15,249 nucleotides of DNA from contig USEG01000009.1 in NCBI GenBank assembly GCA_900553555.1, positions 1-15,249 of the forward strand. Direction: 5' to 3'. Shown piece after piece: positions 6,875-13,895 of the stretch; the stretch's first letter is position 1, and each line of letters opens with the position of its first letter. The position numbers and the translations under genes are program-made. The notes under the pieces are model-generated. The model saw nothing but the letters and a program-made list of their open reading frames with translations, did not search any database and was not told where the DNA came from. Source of the stretch: an uncultured Clostridia bacterium. Lineage in GTDB: Bacteria; Bacillota; Clostridia; Christensenellales; Pumilibacteraceae.

Positions 6875-7288
6875 TTAGCGATTTTGTTTGTCGAGATAAT
6901 TTTGCAAAATGACCTGCGCCGAGGCGCTGTCCACCAGTTGAAGACGTTTGGATTTTTTTACTCCGGTTTCGTCAAACGCGCGGCTGACAAAAACTGTCGT
7001 CAGTCTTTCATCCATAAGTTCCACCTTGAGCCCCGAAACAATTTTCAACTTTTCGGCAAAGGCTTTAACCTTATTGGCCTGAGGACCTTCCGTCCCGTTC
7101 ATATTCAGCGGCAGTCCTACTACAATAATCTGCGCGTCGTTGTTTTTTGCTGCGTCGCAAACAGCGTCGATGGTCTTCCGCATGCTTATCGCCTGCAACG
7201 GCGGCAAAGGCGATGCAATTATCTGCATTTCGTCGCTTATGGCAAGCCCCACCCGTGCGTCGCCGTAATCTACACCGAGAATCCTCAA
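6875..7288 (-). CDS. ruvX: RuvX/YqgF, RNase H-fold Holliday junction resolvase or rRNA maturation nuclease
   Basis: Members of this family are implicated in Holliday junction resolution and, in E. coli YqgF, in 16S rRNA 5' end processing. The 137-residue length is normal. Visible motifs are ILGVDYGDARVGLAISD (residues 3-19, with Asp7 as first acidic active-site residue), VVGLPLNMNGTEG (56-68), MDERLTT (92-98) and VDSASAQVILQNYLD (119-133). The start codon is TTG: GAGG lies seven bases upstream, an in-frame TGA occurs four codons before it, and the peptide begins exactly at the family N-terminus. The DUF1292 gene follows after 40 bases, the same partnership as yrrK-yrzB in Bacillus. It has its own promoter. 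Confidence 0.95.
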   Translation of the reverse strand: MRILGVDYGDARVGLAISDEMQIIASPLPPLQAISMRKTIDAVCDAAKNNDAQIIVVGLPLNMNGTEGPQANKVKAFAEKLKIVSGLKVELMDERLTTVFVSRAFDETGVKKSKRLQLVDSASAQVILQNYLDKQNR

Positions 7289-7320
7289 ATTGTTACCTCA
7301 CAAAACATTACAACGCAATA

Positions 7321-7349
7321 ATTATAGCATAAACTTTACAAAATGTACA
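7321..7349 (-). promoter_or_regulatory. Extended -10 promoter for ruvX
   Basis: On the minus strand TGTACA (7344-7349), a 17-base spacer and a perfect TATAAT (7321-7326) are present. The -10 box is preceded by TGC, giving an extended -10 element. Transcription should start near 7314, about 26 bases before the TTG start codon. It lies just downstream of the terminator at 7394-7424, consistent with a new transcription unit. Confidence 0.75.
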
Positions 7350-7393
7350 GATATTTTCGGCACCTTTTTTAATTTTAATGATGAATACGGACG

Positions 7394-7424
7394 AAAAAAA
7401 GAGAAACGCCGGCCGGCGCTTCTC
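7394..7424 (-). terminator. Rho-independent terminator after the hslV operon
   Basis: On the minus strand GAGAAGCGCC pairs with GGCGTTTCTC (10 bp with one G-U) around a GGCC loop at 7401-7424, followed by seven T residues (7394-7400). It starts nine bases after the stop of the 66-residue protein. A run of T also precedes the stem on the same strand, so it could act in both directions, although no plus-strand gene is present. Confidence 0.9.
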
Positions 7425-7432
7425 CAAAAAAG

Positions 7433-7633
7433 TTATTCTTTAAGAGCTTCACTGAGTTCGCTGACTTTTTGCTGCGCTTCTTCCTGCATTTTGCTTAGCT
7501 CTTTTTCGGCGCTCTTGCACATTTTTGCCATCTTCTTTTTAACCTTGCAAATAAACTTACAACCGGTATCGGTCATATTAAATGCAAGCGCGGCAACTGC
7601 ACCCGCCATAAAGCCAAAAACAAGTTCTTTCAT
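7433..7633 (-). CDS. Small single-span membrane protein with basic coiled-coil tail (YtxH-like)
   Basis: I do not recognise a characterised family with certainty. The 66-residue product has a hydrophobic segment at about residues 4-20 (LVFGFMAGAVAALAF), then a lysine-rich stretch with three cysteines (C25, C29, C39), then a charged helical region (about 40-66) likely to form a coiled coil. The layout, one N-terminal membrane span plus a cytoplasmic helix, resembles YtxH-type envelope-stress proteins of Firmicutes, but function is unknown. The ATG at 7633 is supported by GGAGG six bases upstream; a longer frame opening with TTG at 7696 lacks a ribosome binding site. It lies 67 bases after the desulfurase gene, has a weak promoter candidate of its own, and is followed at once by a strong terminator. 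Confidence 0.8.
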   Translation of the reverse strand: MKELVFGFMAGAVAALAFNMTDTGCKFICKVKKKMAKMCKSAEKELSKMQEEAQQKVSELSEALKE

Positions 7634-7667
7634 AGCACACCTCCTGATGATAGCATTTGCGCTGTGA

Positions 7668-7696
7668 AAGATATTTAAACATACAAATTCTGGCAA
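7668..7696 (-). promoter_or_regulatory. Possible promoter for the 66-residue membrane protein gene
   Basis: On the minus strand TTGCCA (7691-7696), a 17-base spacer and TATCTT (7668-7673) lie in the 67-base gap after the desulfurase gene. The -35 matches consensus at five of six positions and the -10 at four of six. The region is AT-rich, so a chance match is possible; the gene could also simply be read through from upstream. Confidence 0.35.
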
Positions 7697-7700
7697 AAAA

Positions 7701-8885
7701 TCATACCATGTGTTTTTTCTGCGGCGCGTCGGCTATCAAAGACGTGACTTTGGACAAATTTTTATATACTTCTATGACTTTATCCGCGCAATAATCGACT
7801 TCCTGCGCGCTTAAAAATTTACCGAAAGAAAAGCGCACGGACCGTCTCGCATAGTCGTCGTCATAGCCCAGAGCTTTCATAACATGGCTGGGTTCCAGCG
7901 AACCGGACGAGCACGCCGCGCCCGATGAGCATGCCACGCCTTGCAAATCCAAAGCCATGACCATCGCGTCGCCCTCAACCGCCGGGAAGGTAAAATTAGC
8001 GATTTGCGCCAATTTGCTTTTTTTGTCTCCGTTATATATTATGTCAGGCAAAGCTTCGGTTATTTTTTCCGCAAATCTGTCGCGCAAGACGCGCACCTTA
8101 GCCGTATTCTCGTCTAAATCTTTGACCGCTTTTTCAATAGACGCGCCCATGCCGACGACCAAAGCGACGGGAGTTGTTCCGCCACGCCTGGATTTTTCCT
8201 GATGCCCTCCCGAAATAAGCCTATCTATTTTGACGCCGCTTTTAAGATACAGCGCTCCTATGCCCTTCGGGCCGTAGAACTTATGGGCGGATAGCGTCAT
8301 GGCATCAACACCCCAATCTTTTACGTTTACAGGTATATTGCCGACGGCCTGAACGGCGTCCGTATGAAAAACTGCGCCGTATTTATGCGATATTTCCGCC
8401 AACTGTTTTACAGGCTGAATGGACCCTATTTCGTTATTGGCGGTCATTATGCTCACTAACGCGGTACCGGAGGCTTTTAAAGCGTTTTCCAGCTGTAGGG
8501 GCGACACTATTCCGTTTTTTTGTACCGGCAGGAATACGACGTCATAGCCTTCAAGCGACATTTCCTGCGCCGGAGACAACACGGCTGCATGCTCTATCGC
8601 CGACACGACAATACGTTTTCCCTTTTCGGCATTGGCTTTTGCCAAGCCTTTTATCGCCCAGTTGTCCGATTCCGTTCCGCCGGACGTGAAAAAAATTTCT
8701 TTCGGCTGCGCCCCTATCGAAACAGCAATCTGACGTCTTGCTTTATCCGTAGCATATGCGGCGTCTCGCCCGAATGAATGTACGCTGTCCGCATTGCCGT
8801 AACGTTCGCAAAAATACGGCGCCATTTCCGAAAAAACGTCCTTGTCAAGCGGTGTTGTAGCTGAATAATCCAAGTATACTTTCAT
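7701..8885 (-). CDS. Cysteine desulfurase (IscS/NifS family)
   Basis: This PLP enzyme takes sulfur from cysteine as a persulfide for iron-sulfur clusters and tRNA thiolation. The 394-residue product starts MKVYLDYSATTP, the family N-terminus. It has the SGGTESDN cofactor loop (68-75), EHAA with His99, the PLP-binding lysine in SAHKFYGPKG (Lys202) and the loop ACSSGSLEPSHVMKAL with the likely catalytic Cys325. The start is uncertain: ATG at 8885 fits the family, but a GTG two codons upstream (8891) is also open and neither has a strong ribosome binding site, so translation may depend on coupling to aspS, 12 bases away. In Bacillus the homologue (yrvO) is next to mnmA, which makes 2-thiouridine in tRNA; no mnmA or IscU-like scaffold is present here, so its sulfur acceptor cannot be inferred. 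Confidence 0.95.
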   Translation of the reverse strand: MKVYLDYSATTPLDKDVFSEMAPYFCERYGNADSVHSFGRDAAYATDKARRQIAVSIGAQPKEIFFTSGGTESDNWAIKGLAKANAEKGKRIVVSAIEHAAVLSPAQEMSLEGYDVVFLPVQKNGIVSPLQLENALKASGTALVSIMTANNEIGSIQPVKQLAEISHKYGAVFHTDAVQAVGNIPVNVKDWGVDAMTLSAHKFYGPKGIGALYLKSGVKIDRLISGGHQEKSRRGGTTPVALVVGMGASIEKAVKDLDENTAKVRVLRDRFAEKITEALPDIIYNGDKKSKLAQIANFTFPAVEGDAMVMALDLQGVACSSGAACSSGSLEPSHVMKALGYDDDYARRSVRFSFGKFLSAQEVDYCADKVIEVYKNLSKVTSLIADAPQKKHMV

Positions 8886-8897
8886 AGCCACAAACTT

Positions 8898-10703
8898 TTA
8901 TTTTCTTTCGCCCAAAAGAATGTTCAGATCTTTCAGCTGCCTGTCTTCCACTTCGGAAGGAGCCTCTGTCATGAGGTCGGAAGCGTTTTGAACCTTCGGG
9001 AAAGCTATTACGTCCTTTATATTGTCCGTCTTTGTGAGCAGCATTATCAGTCTATCAAGACCAAACGCCAATCCGCCGTGCGGCGGAGTTCCGTAATTGA
9101 GCGCCGTTACAAACCATCCGAACATCTTTTGAATTCTTTCTTCGGTAAAGCCCAGCGCCTCGAACATTTTGTTTTGCACTTCCTTCGAGTGGATACGTAT
9201 GCTGCCGCCGCCGGCTTCCTGTCCGTTGATGACCAGGTCGTATGCCTTTGCCCTTACAGCGGCGGGATTCGTATCAATAAGCGGGAGATCTTCTTCTTTC
9301 GGCATGGTAAAGGGGTGATGCATGGCTACAAATCTGCCTTCTTCTTCGCTGTATTCAAACTGCGGGAATTCCGTAATCCACAAAATATCGTATTTGCTTT
9401 CGTCGATGAGATGCGCTTTTTCCGCCAAATACAATCTCAGTGCGCCCAGCGCGGCAAAGACCGTTTCGTTTTTATCCGCGACTATAAGCAGCAGATCTCC
9501 CGGCTGCGCTTTTGCACGAGACAATATCTTTTTCATCTCGTCTTCGGTAAGAAATTTTGCAATCGAAGACTGCACGGCGTCCTCTTTAACGTTTATCGTA
9601 GCAAGTCCTTTCGCCTTGTAAGTTTTAACAAATTCGCCCAGCGCATCGATATCTTTGCGCGATAATATGGGATTGGGTTGTTTTACAAAACCCGTCGCAT
9701 TGATAAGCCTTATACTGCCGCCGTTTTTCGCCGCCGACGAAAACACTCCGAACGAACTGTCGGCTACAATATCGGTTATGTCGCAAATTTCCAACCCGAA
9801 ACGCGTGTCGGGCTTGTCCGAACCGAATCGCTCCATCGCCTCTTTGTACGTCATGCGGCGTATCTTTTCTTCAAATTCGACTCCTATCGTTTCTTTAAAA
9901 ACCTTGCGAATGAGATTTTCGGCAACCGTCATCACGTCTTCTTCGTCGTCGACAAACGACATTTCCATATCAATCTGCGTAAATTCGGGTTGTCTGTTGG
10001 CTCTAAGGTCTTCATCGCGAAAACAGCGCGCTATCTGGTAATATTTGTCAAATCCGCTTATCATAAGCAGCTGTTTGTAAAGCTGCGGAGACTGCGGCAA
10101 GGCATAAAAAGTCCCGGGGTGCACGCGCGAAGGAACAAGATAGTCGCGTGCGCCTTCCGGCGTGGATCTGCCCAAAAACGGCGTCTCTATTTCCAAAAAG
10201 CCGTTATCGCTCAAAAAATTACGGACTATCGAACAAACTTTGCTGCGCATCATGATCTTTTCCTGCAACGCCGGTGTGCGCAACTCTAAATACCGATATT
10301 TGAGACGAAGAGCCTCGCTGGCAGCGGGATTGTTTTCCACTACAAACGGGGGAATATCCGAATTCGATAATATTTTAAAGGAATCGGCCACAAGCTCCCA
10401 CATTCCCGTTTTCATACGGGGATTTTTGGCCGAGCCTTCACGGGCAACCAGCACGCCCTCAACCGCCAGCACATCTTCGTTGCGCACGGTTTCGGCTTTT
10501 TCAAACATGGACGGAGATATCACCGCCTGATCGAATTTTATCTGCAAAATTCCCGTTCTGTCGCGAAGATCGACAAATATAAGACTGCCCAAGTTTCTCA
10601 TCTTTGCAGTCCAGCCCATAACGACTAATTTTTTTCCTATAAGTTCGTCACTGACATCGGCGCAATAATTTGTGCGCTTCATGTTACCCAAAAATTCCGA
10701 CAT
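8898..10703 (-). CDS. aspS: Aspartyl-tRNA synthetase
   Basis: This bacterial-type class II synthetase charges tRNA-Asp. The 601-residue protein has an N-terminal OB-fold anticodon-binding domain (about 8-110), the catalytic core with QSPQLYKQLL (204-213) and motif 2 FRDEDLRANRQPEFTQID (228-245), the bacterial GAD insertion at about 300-420, and motif 3 GGLAFGLDRLIMLL near the C-terminus. The residue before Gly in the OB-fold loop (RNLGS, Leu38) is leucine as in discriminating AspRS, not the histidine typical of enzymes that also charge tRNA-Asn; this one position is only suggestive. The chosen ATG has AGGAG seven bases upstream, inside the end of hisS, and lies three bases after the hisS stop. 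The ATG at codon 8 (MKRTNYC) is the usual family start but has no good ribosome binding site. Confidence 0.97.
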   Translation of the reverse strand: MSEFLGNMKRTNYCADVSDELIGKKLVVMGWTAKMRNLGSLIFVDLRDRTGILQIKFDQAVISPSMFEKAETVRNEDVLAVEGVLVAREGSAKNPRMKTGMWELVADSFKILSNSDIPPFVVENNPAASEALRLKYRYLELRTPALQEKIMMRSKVCSIVRNFLSDNGFLEIETPFLGRSTPEGARDYLVPSRVHPGTFYALPQSPQLYKQLLMISGFDKYYQIARCFRDEDLRANRQPEFTQIDMEMSFVDDEEDVMTVAENLIRKVFKETIGVEFEEKIRRMTYKEAMERFGSDKPDTRFGLEICDITDIVADSSFGVFSSAAKNGGSIRLINATGFVKQPNPILSRKDIDALGEFVKTYKAKGLATINVKEDAVQSSIAKFLTEDEMKKILSRAKAQPGDLLLIVADKNETVFAALGALRLYLAEKAHLIDESKYDILWITEFPQFEYSEEEGRFVAMHHPFTMPKEEDLPLIDTNPAAVRAKAYDLVINGQEAGGGSIRIHSKEVQNKMFEALGFTEERIQKMFGWFVTALNYGTPPHGGLAFGLDRLIMLLTKTDNIKDVIAFPKVQNASDLMTEAPSEVEDRQLKDLNILLGERK

Positions 10704-10706
10704 ATT

Positions 10707-11957
10707 TTATCTCCTGCATAAATCTTTCAAATCCGACAAATTAGTTTTTGTCTTATCGCCGTCTGACATACGTTTTAGCGTGACTTCGCCGCTTTGAGCC
10801 TCCTCCGGGCCTATGACGACAACATATTTTGCACCGATTTTATCCGCATACTTCATCTGCGATTTTAAACTTTTTCCCGTAAGGTCGGTCTCGGCGGCAA
10901 CGCCTTCCTTACGGAGGTCTTGAACTATCTTAAGACATAAATCCATATACTCGGCGCTTTGGCTGGCAATAAAAACATTAGGATGGTTGTTGTCGGGAAT
11001 GGCCACTCCGCAAGCGTTCATAAGCATCAGCAATCTTTCTATGCCCATTCCGAAACCTACGCAAGGCGTCGGCTTACCGCCCACCGATTGTACCAGATTG
11101 TTATACCTGCCGCCGCCGCACACCGTTCCCTGTGAACCTAATGCATTTGTGACGAATTCGAACACTGTTTTGGTATAATAATCCAGCCCTCTTACAATGG
11201 AAGAATCTACCTTGTATTTTATACCTCCTTTATTAAGCAAATCTTTCAGCTTTTCCATAAAGGTACGGCAATCGTCGCAAATATAATCTAAAATGTTAGG
11301 GGCGTTTTTTACTATTTCTTTGCACCCGGGCACTTTGCAGTCCAGGACGCGCATGGGATTTCGCTGCATACGGCTTTTGCACGTCTCGCAAAGCTTATCT
11401 TCGTTGCTGCGTAAATATTCCACCAGCGCCTGATTGTAATTTTTTCGGCACTGAGGGCATCCTATGCTGTTTATGTGCAGTTCGACATCGTCAATGCCCA
11501 TGGATTTTATGAAATTATAGGCAAGACTTATAACCTCGTAATCGTTGTAAGGGGTATCTCCTCCGTACAATTCCACTCCGAATTGATGATGTTCTCTAAG
11601 CCGCCCGTCCTGCGGTTTTTCATAGCGAAAAACCGGCGTAATATAAAACATTTTAAGAGGCAGCGACAATGCGTCCAGCGAATTTTCGACAAAAGCCCTT
11701 GCCACCGGGGCCGTGCCCTCCGCCTTAAGCGTTATCGAACGACCTGCTTTGTCTTCAAACGTGTACATTTCCTTGCCGACGACGTCGGTATCTTCGCCTA
11801 TAGAACGCAAAAACAACTCGGTGTGTTCAAAAGTAGGCGTCCTTATTTCCTTAAAATTATATAAATGGCAAATTTCTCTTATCTTCTGTTCAACATACTG
11901 CCACTTGTAGCTGTCCTGCGGCAAAACGTCCTTTGTTCCCTTGGGAATGTTTATCAT
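10707..11957 (-). CDS. hisS: Histidyl-tRNA synthetase
   Basis: This class II synthetase attaches histidine to tRNA-His. The 416-residue protein shows motif 2 with RYEKPQDGRLREHHQFGVE (residues 111-129), the HisRS signature RGLDYYTKTVFEF (256-268), GGGRYNNLV (281-289) and motif 3 with GFGMGIERLL (301-310), followed by the anticodon-binding domain. The insertion domain (about 165-232) holds four cysteine pairs (C167/C170, C190/C193, C207/C212, C227/C230), which suggests a structural zinc site; from memory this pattern occurs in other clostridial HisRS. The start has AGGAGG five bases upstream and lies 12 bases after the hslU stop. aspS follows, as in many Firmicutes. No separate promoter or T-box leader is visible, so it should be transcribed with hslVU. 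Confidence 0.97.
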   Translation of the reverse strand: MINIPKGTKDVLPQDSYKWQYVEQKIREICHLYNFKEIRTPTFEHTELFLRSIGEDTDVVGKEMYTFEDKAGRSITLKAEGTAPVARAFVENSLDALSLPLKMFYITPVFRYEKPQDGRLREHHQFGVELYGGDTPYNDYEVISLAYNFIKSMGIDDVELHINSIGCPQCRKNYNQALVEYLRSNEDKLCETCKSRMQRNPMRVLDCKVPGCKEIVKNAPNILDYICDDCRTFMEKLKDLLNKGGIKYKVDSSIVRGLDYYTKTVFEFVTNALGSQGTVCGGGRYNNLVQSVGGKPTPCVGFGMGIERLLMLMNACGVAIPDNNHPNVFIASQSAEYMDLCLKIVQDLRKEGVAAETDLTGKSLKSQMKYADKIGAKYVVVIGPEEAQSGEVTLKRMSDGDKTKTNLSDLKDLCRR

Positions 11958-11969
11958 ACTATCCTCCTA

Positions 11970-13277
11970 CTAAATAATATATTTTTTCAAATCATACTGT
12001 TTGGCCTGCGACGACAAATGCTCGTCGACATACTGTTTATCCACAACAACCGTCGTCATGGGATGCGTTCCATCGGCATTAAAGCTCAAATCTTCCAACA
12101 ACGATTCCATGATAGTATGCAGCCTGCGAGCGCCTATGTCCTCGCCCTGCTGGTTTTCCATGACCGCATACTGCGAAATTGCCGCAATCGCGTCATCGGT
12201 GAAACTGAGATCGATATTGTCTACCGCCAAAAGCTGCTTGTATTGTTTGGTTATCGAATTTTCCGGCACAGTCAAAATGCGTATAAAATCTTCGTATGAC
12301 AGACTTTTAAGCGTTACGTTTATAGGAAATCTGCCTTGAAGTTCGGGAATGAGATCGTGCACGCTGCTTATCTGGAACGCTCCCGAGGCTATAAACAAAA
12401 TAAAATCGGTTTTTATGGCGCCGTACTTCGTCATGACAGTACAGCCTTCCACAATAGGCAATATATCGCGCTGAACGCCCTCTCTGGAAACGTCGGGGCC
12501 GCCGTACGAACCTTTTGCGGCAATCTTGTCTATCTCGTCGATAAAGATAATTCCGTTTTGTTCGGCTCTTCTTATCGCCTCCATGTAGACATTATCCATG
12601 TCTATCTGCTTATCCATCTCTTCGTCCGCGAGAATTTTAACCGCGTCGCTTACGGCCAGCGTGCGTTTTTTCTTTTTCTTTGGCAAAATTCCGCCCAGCA
12701 ACTCGTTTACGTTTATTTCCATCGCGCCCGGCACCTGTTCGACAGGCCTTGGCGTCTCTTCGACCTCTATCGAAACCAGATGGCTGTCCAGCTTGCCTGC
12801 GGCGTAATCGCTTTCCACCTGTGCGCGTATAACGTCTTTTGCCATGTCGGGGTTTTTTTTGCTGCGAGTCGAAGTAATTGCGTCTATTATTTTATTTGCC
12901 GCATTCTTCTTGGCCTGCTCGGCAAGTTCGGCGCGTTTTTCGTCCTTTACAAGTCTTATAGAGCATTCGACAAGATCTCTTACCATCGACTCTACATCGC
13001 GTCCGACATAACCCACCTCGGTAAATTTGGTTGCCTCTACTTTAATAAACGGCGCTTTTACGAGCTTTGCAAGCCGTCTGGCTATTTCCGTTTTGCCGAC
13101 GCCCGTGGGCCCTTGCATAATAATATTCTTGGGCGTAATTTCTTCACGCTCTTCTTCGGTGAGCCGACTGCGGCGGTATCTGTTGCGAAGTGCAATTGCT
13201 ACCGCTTTTTTCGCTTCGTCCTGGCCGACTATATATCTGTCTAATTCGTTTACGATTTCACGCGGGGACATCGACAT
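11970..13277 (-). CDS. hslU: HslU, ATPase subunit of the HslUV (ClpQY) protease
   Basis: HslU is the AAA+ unfoldase ring that docks on HslV and threads substrates into it. In the 435-residue product I see Walker A GPTGVGKT (residues 56-63), the pore-loop motif GYVG (89-92), a charged intermediate (I) domain at about 110-240 with a KKKKK stretch near 200, Walker B IIFIDEIDKI (243-252), and the C-terminal AAA+ lid with a GARRLHTIME segment. It ends in a short hydrophobic tail (KKYII) of the kind that inserts into HslV to activate it. Only two bases separate it from hslV; GGAGG inside the end of hslV sits seven bases before the ATG, so the partners are co-transcribed and probably translationally coupled. 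In Bacillus codY follows; here hisS follows. Confidence 0.98.
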   Translation of the reverse strand: MSMSPREIVNELDRYIVGQDEAKKAVAIALRNRYRRSRLTEEEREEITPKNIIMQGPTGVGKTEIARRLAKLVKAPFIKVEATKFTEVGYVGRDVESMVRDLVECSIRLVKDEKRAELAEQAKKNAANKIIDAITSTRSKKNPDMAKDVIRAQVESDYAAGKLDSHLVSIEVEETPRPVEQVPGAMEINVNELLGGILPKKKKKRTLAVSDAVKILADEEMDKQIDMDNVYMEAIRRAEQNGIIFIDEIDKIAAKGSYGGPDVSREGVQRDILPIVEGCTVMTKYGAIKTDFILFIASGAFQISSVHDLIPELQGRFPINVTLKSLSYEDFIRILTVPENSITKQYKQLLAVDNIDLSFTDDAIAAISQYAVMENQQGEDIGARRLHTIMESLLEDLSFNADGTHPMTTVVVDKQYVDEHLSSQAKQYDLKKYII

Positions 13278-13279
13278 GG

Positions 13280-13813
13280 TTACACCTCCTCAACGGTAAG
13301 ATTGTCGTTTGTAAACACACAAAGTTCGGACGCGATTTTCATCGCCTCCACGGCAATTTCGCGAGCGCTCATGTTTGTATTTCTCAAAAGAGCTCTTGCC
13401 GCAGACAAAGCGTAATTTCCGCCGCTGCCTATCGCGCAAACACCGTTTTCCGGCTGAATGACATTGCCGGATCCGTCAATCAACAGCAAATCGTTCTTAT
13501 CGGCGACAATCATCATTGCCTCCAACTGCCGCAGCGCCTTATCGCCGCGCCATTGCTGGGCGAGAGCTATCGCGCTTCTCATGAGATTACCGCTGTATTT
13601 TTGCAGCATTTCTTCAAATTTCTCGGACAAAGTAAAAGCGTCCGCGACCGAGCCGGCAAAACCCGTTATAACTTTGCCGTTGTAAAGTCTGCGTACTTTA
13701 ACGGCGTTTCCTTTCATAATTATGCTCTGTCCCGCCGTAACCTGGCCGTCGCCGGCAATAACCGTGCTGTCACCTTTTTTTACGGCGATTATTGTAGTAG
13801 CTTTCATTTCCAT
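13280..13813 (-). CDS. hslV: HslV, peptidase subunit of the HslUV (ClpQY) protease
   Basis: HslV forms the proteolytic dodecamer that degrades proteins unfolded and fed in by HslU. The 177-residue product has the family pattern [10 protein letters not shown]...[10 protein letters not shown] near the N-terminus. By family knowledge, Thr6 of the precursor (MEMKA|TTII) is the likely N-terminal nucleophile after processing, so this is a threonine-type HslV rather than a serine-type CodW as in B. subtilis. [20 protein letters not shown] and the late [14 protein letters not shown] segment are also typical. The ATG at 13813 is preceded by AAGGAG with eight bases of spacing; the ATG two codons later would lie too far from it. 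Its end supplies the GGAGG site for hslU. It has its own promoter and an inverted repeat upstream. Confidence 0.96.
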   Translation of the reverse strand: MEMKATTIIAVKKGDSTVIAGDGQVTAGQSIIMKGNAVKVRRLYNGKVITGFAGSVADAFTLSEKFEEMLQKYSGNLMRSAIALAQQWRGDKALRQLEAMMIVADKNDLLLIDGSGNVIQPENGVCAIGSGGNYALSAARALLRNTNMSAREIAVEAMKIASELCVFTNDNLTVEEV

Positions 13814-13824
13814 AGATACACTCC

Positions 13825-13853
13825 TTGCAAAACCATATGTTATTGTTTTGCAA
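13825..13853 (-). promoter_or_regulatory. Perfect 9-bp inverted repeat in the hslV leader
   Basis: On the minus strand TTGCAAAAC (13845-13853), an 11-base spacer, and GTTTTGCAA (13825-13833) form a perfect inverted repeat. It starts about seven bases after the predicted transcription start, and its second arm shares two bases with the AAGGAG ribosome binding site (13821-13826). It could be a DNA operator, placed where CIRCE elements sit in heat-shock genes, or an RNA hairpin that limits ribosome access. The sequence is neither CIRCE (TTAGCACTC-N9-GAGTGCTAA) nor the CtsR heptad repeat. It is not a terminator, because no U-tract follows. Confidence 0.55.
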
Positions 13854-13866
13854 ACGTTTTTTTTGT

Positions 13867-13895
13867 ATTATAACACAAAAGATAATATAAATCAA
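13867..13895 (-). promoter_or_regulatory. Sigma-A type promoter for hslV
   Basis: On the minus strand, TTGATT (13890-13895) is separated by exactly 17 bases from a perfect TATAAT (13867-13872). The -35 box covers the trmFO stop codon at 13892-13894. Transcription should start near 13860, leaving a leader of about 47 bases before the hslV start. This is probably the main promoter for the hslV-to-7433 operon. It was found by eye and has no experimental support here. Confidence 0.8.

Noticed and set aside
7634..7696. N-terminal extension of the 66-residue membrane protein to 87 residues from a TTG
   Set aside because: No ribosome binding site precedes it, while the internal ATG at 7633 has GGAGG at ideal spacing and begins the membrane segment.
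8988..9665. Plus-strand open frames opposite aspS, and similar ones opposite tsf (4770-5414), dxr (750-1313) and rpsB (5519-5965)
   Set aside because: All are antisense to well-supported genes and show no domain pattern or start signals.
10681..10760. T-box or other riboswitch upstream of hisS or aspS
   Set aside because: The gaps before these genes are only 12 and 3 bases, so there is no room for a leader RNA.
12336..13244. A 302-codon open frame on the plus strand opposite hslU
   Set aside because: It is fully antisense to a clear hslU gene, its translation shows no recognisable domain, and it has no ribosome binding site. It is a by-product of codon use in hslU.
13825..13853. Inverted repeat before hslV read as a terminator for trmFO
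   Set aside because: No U-tract follows, it lies after the hslV promoter, and it touches the hslV ribosome binding site.
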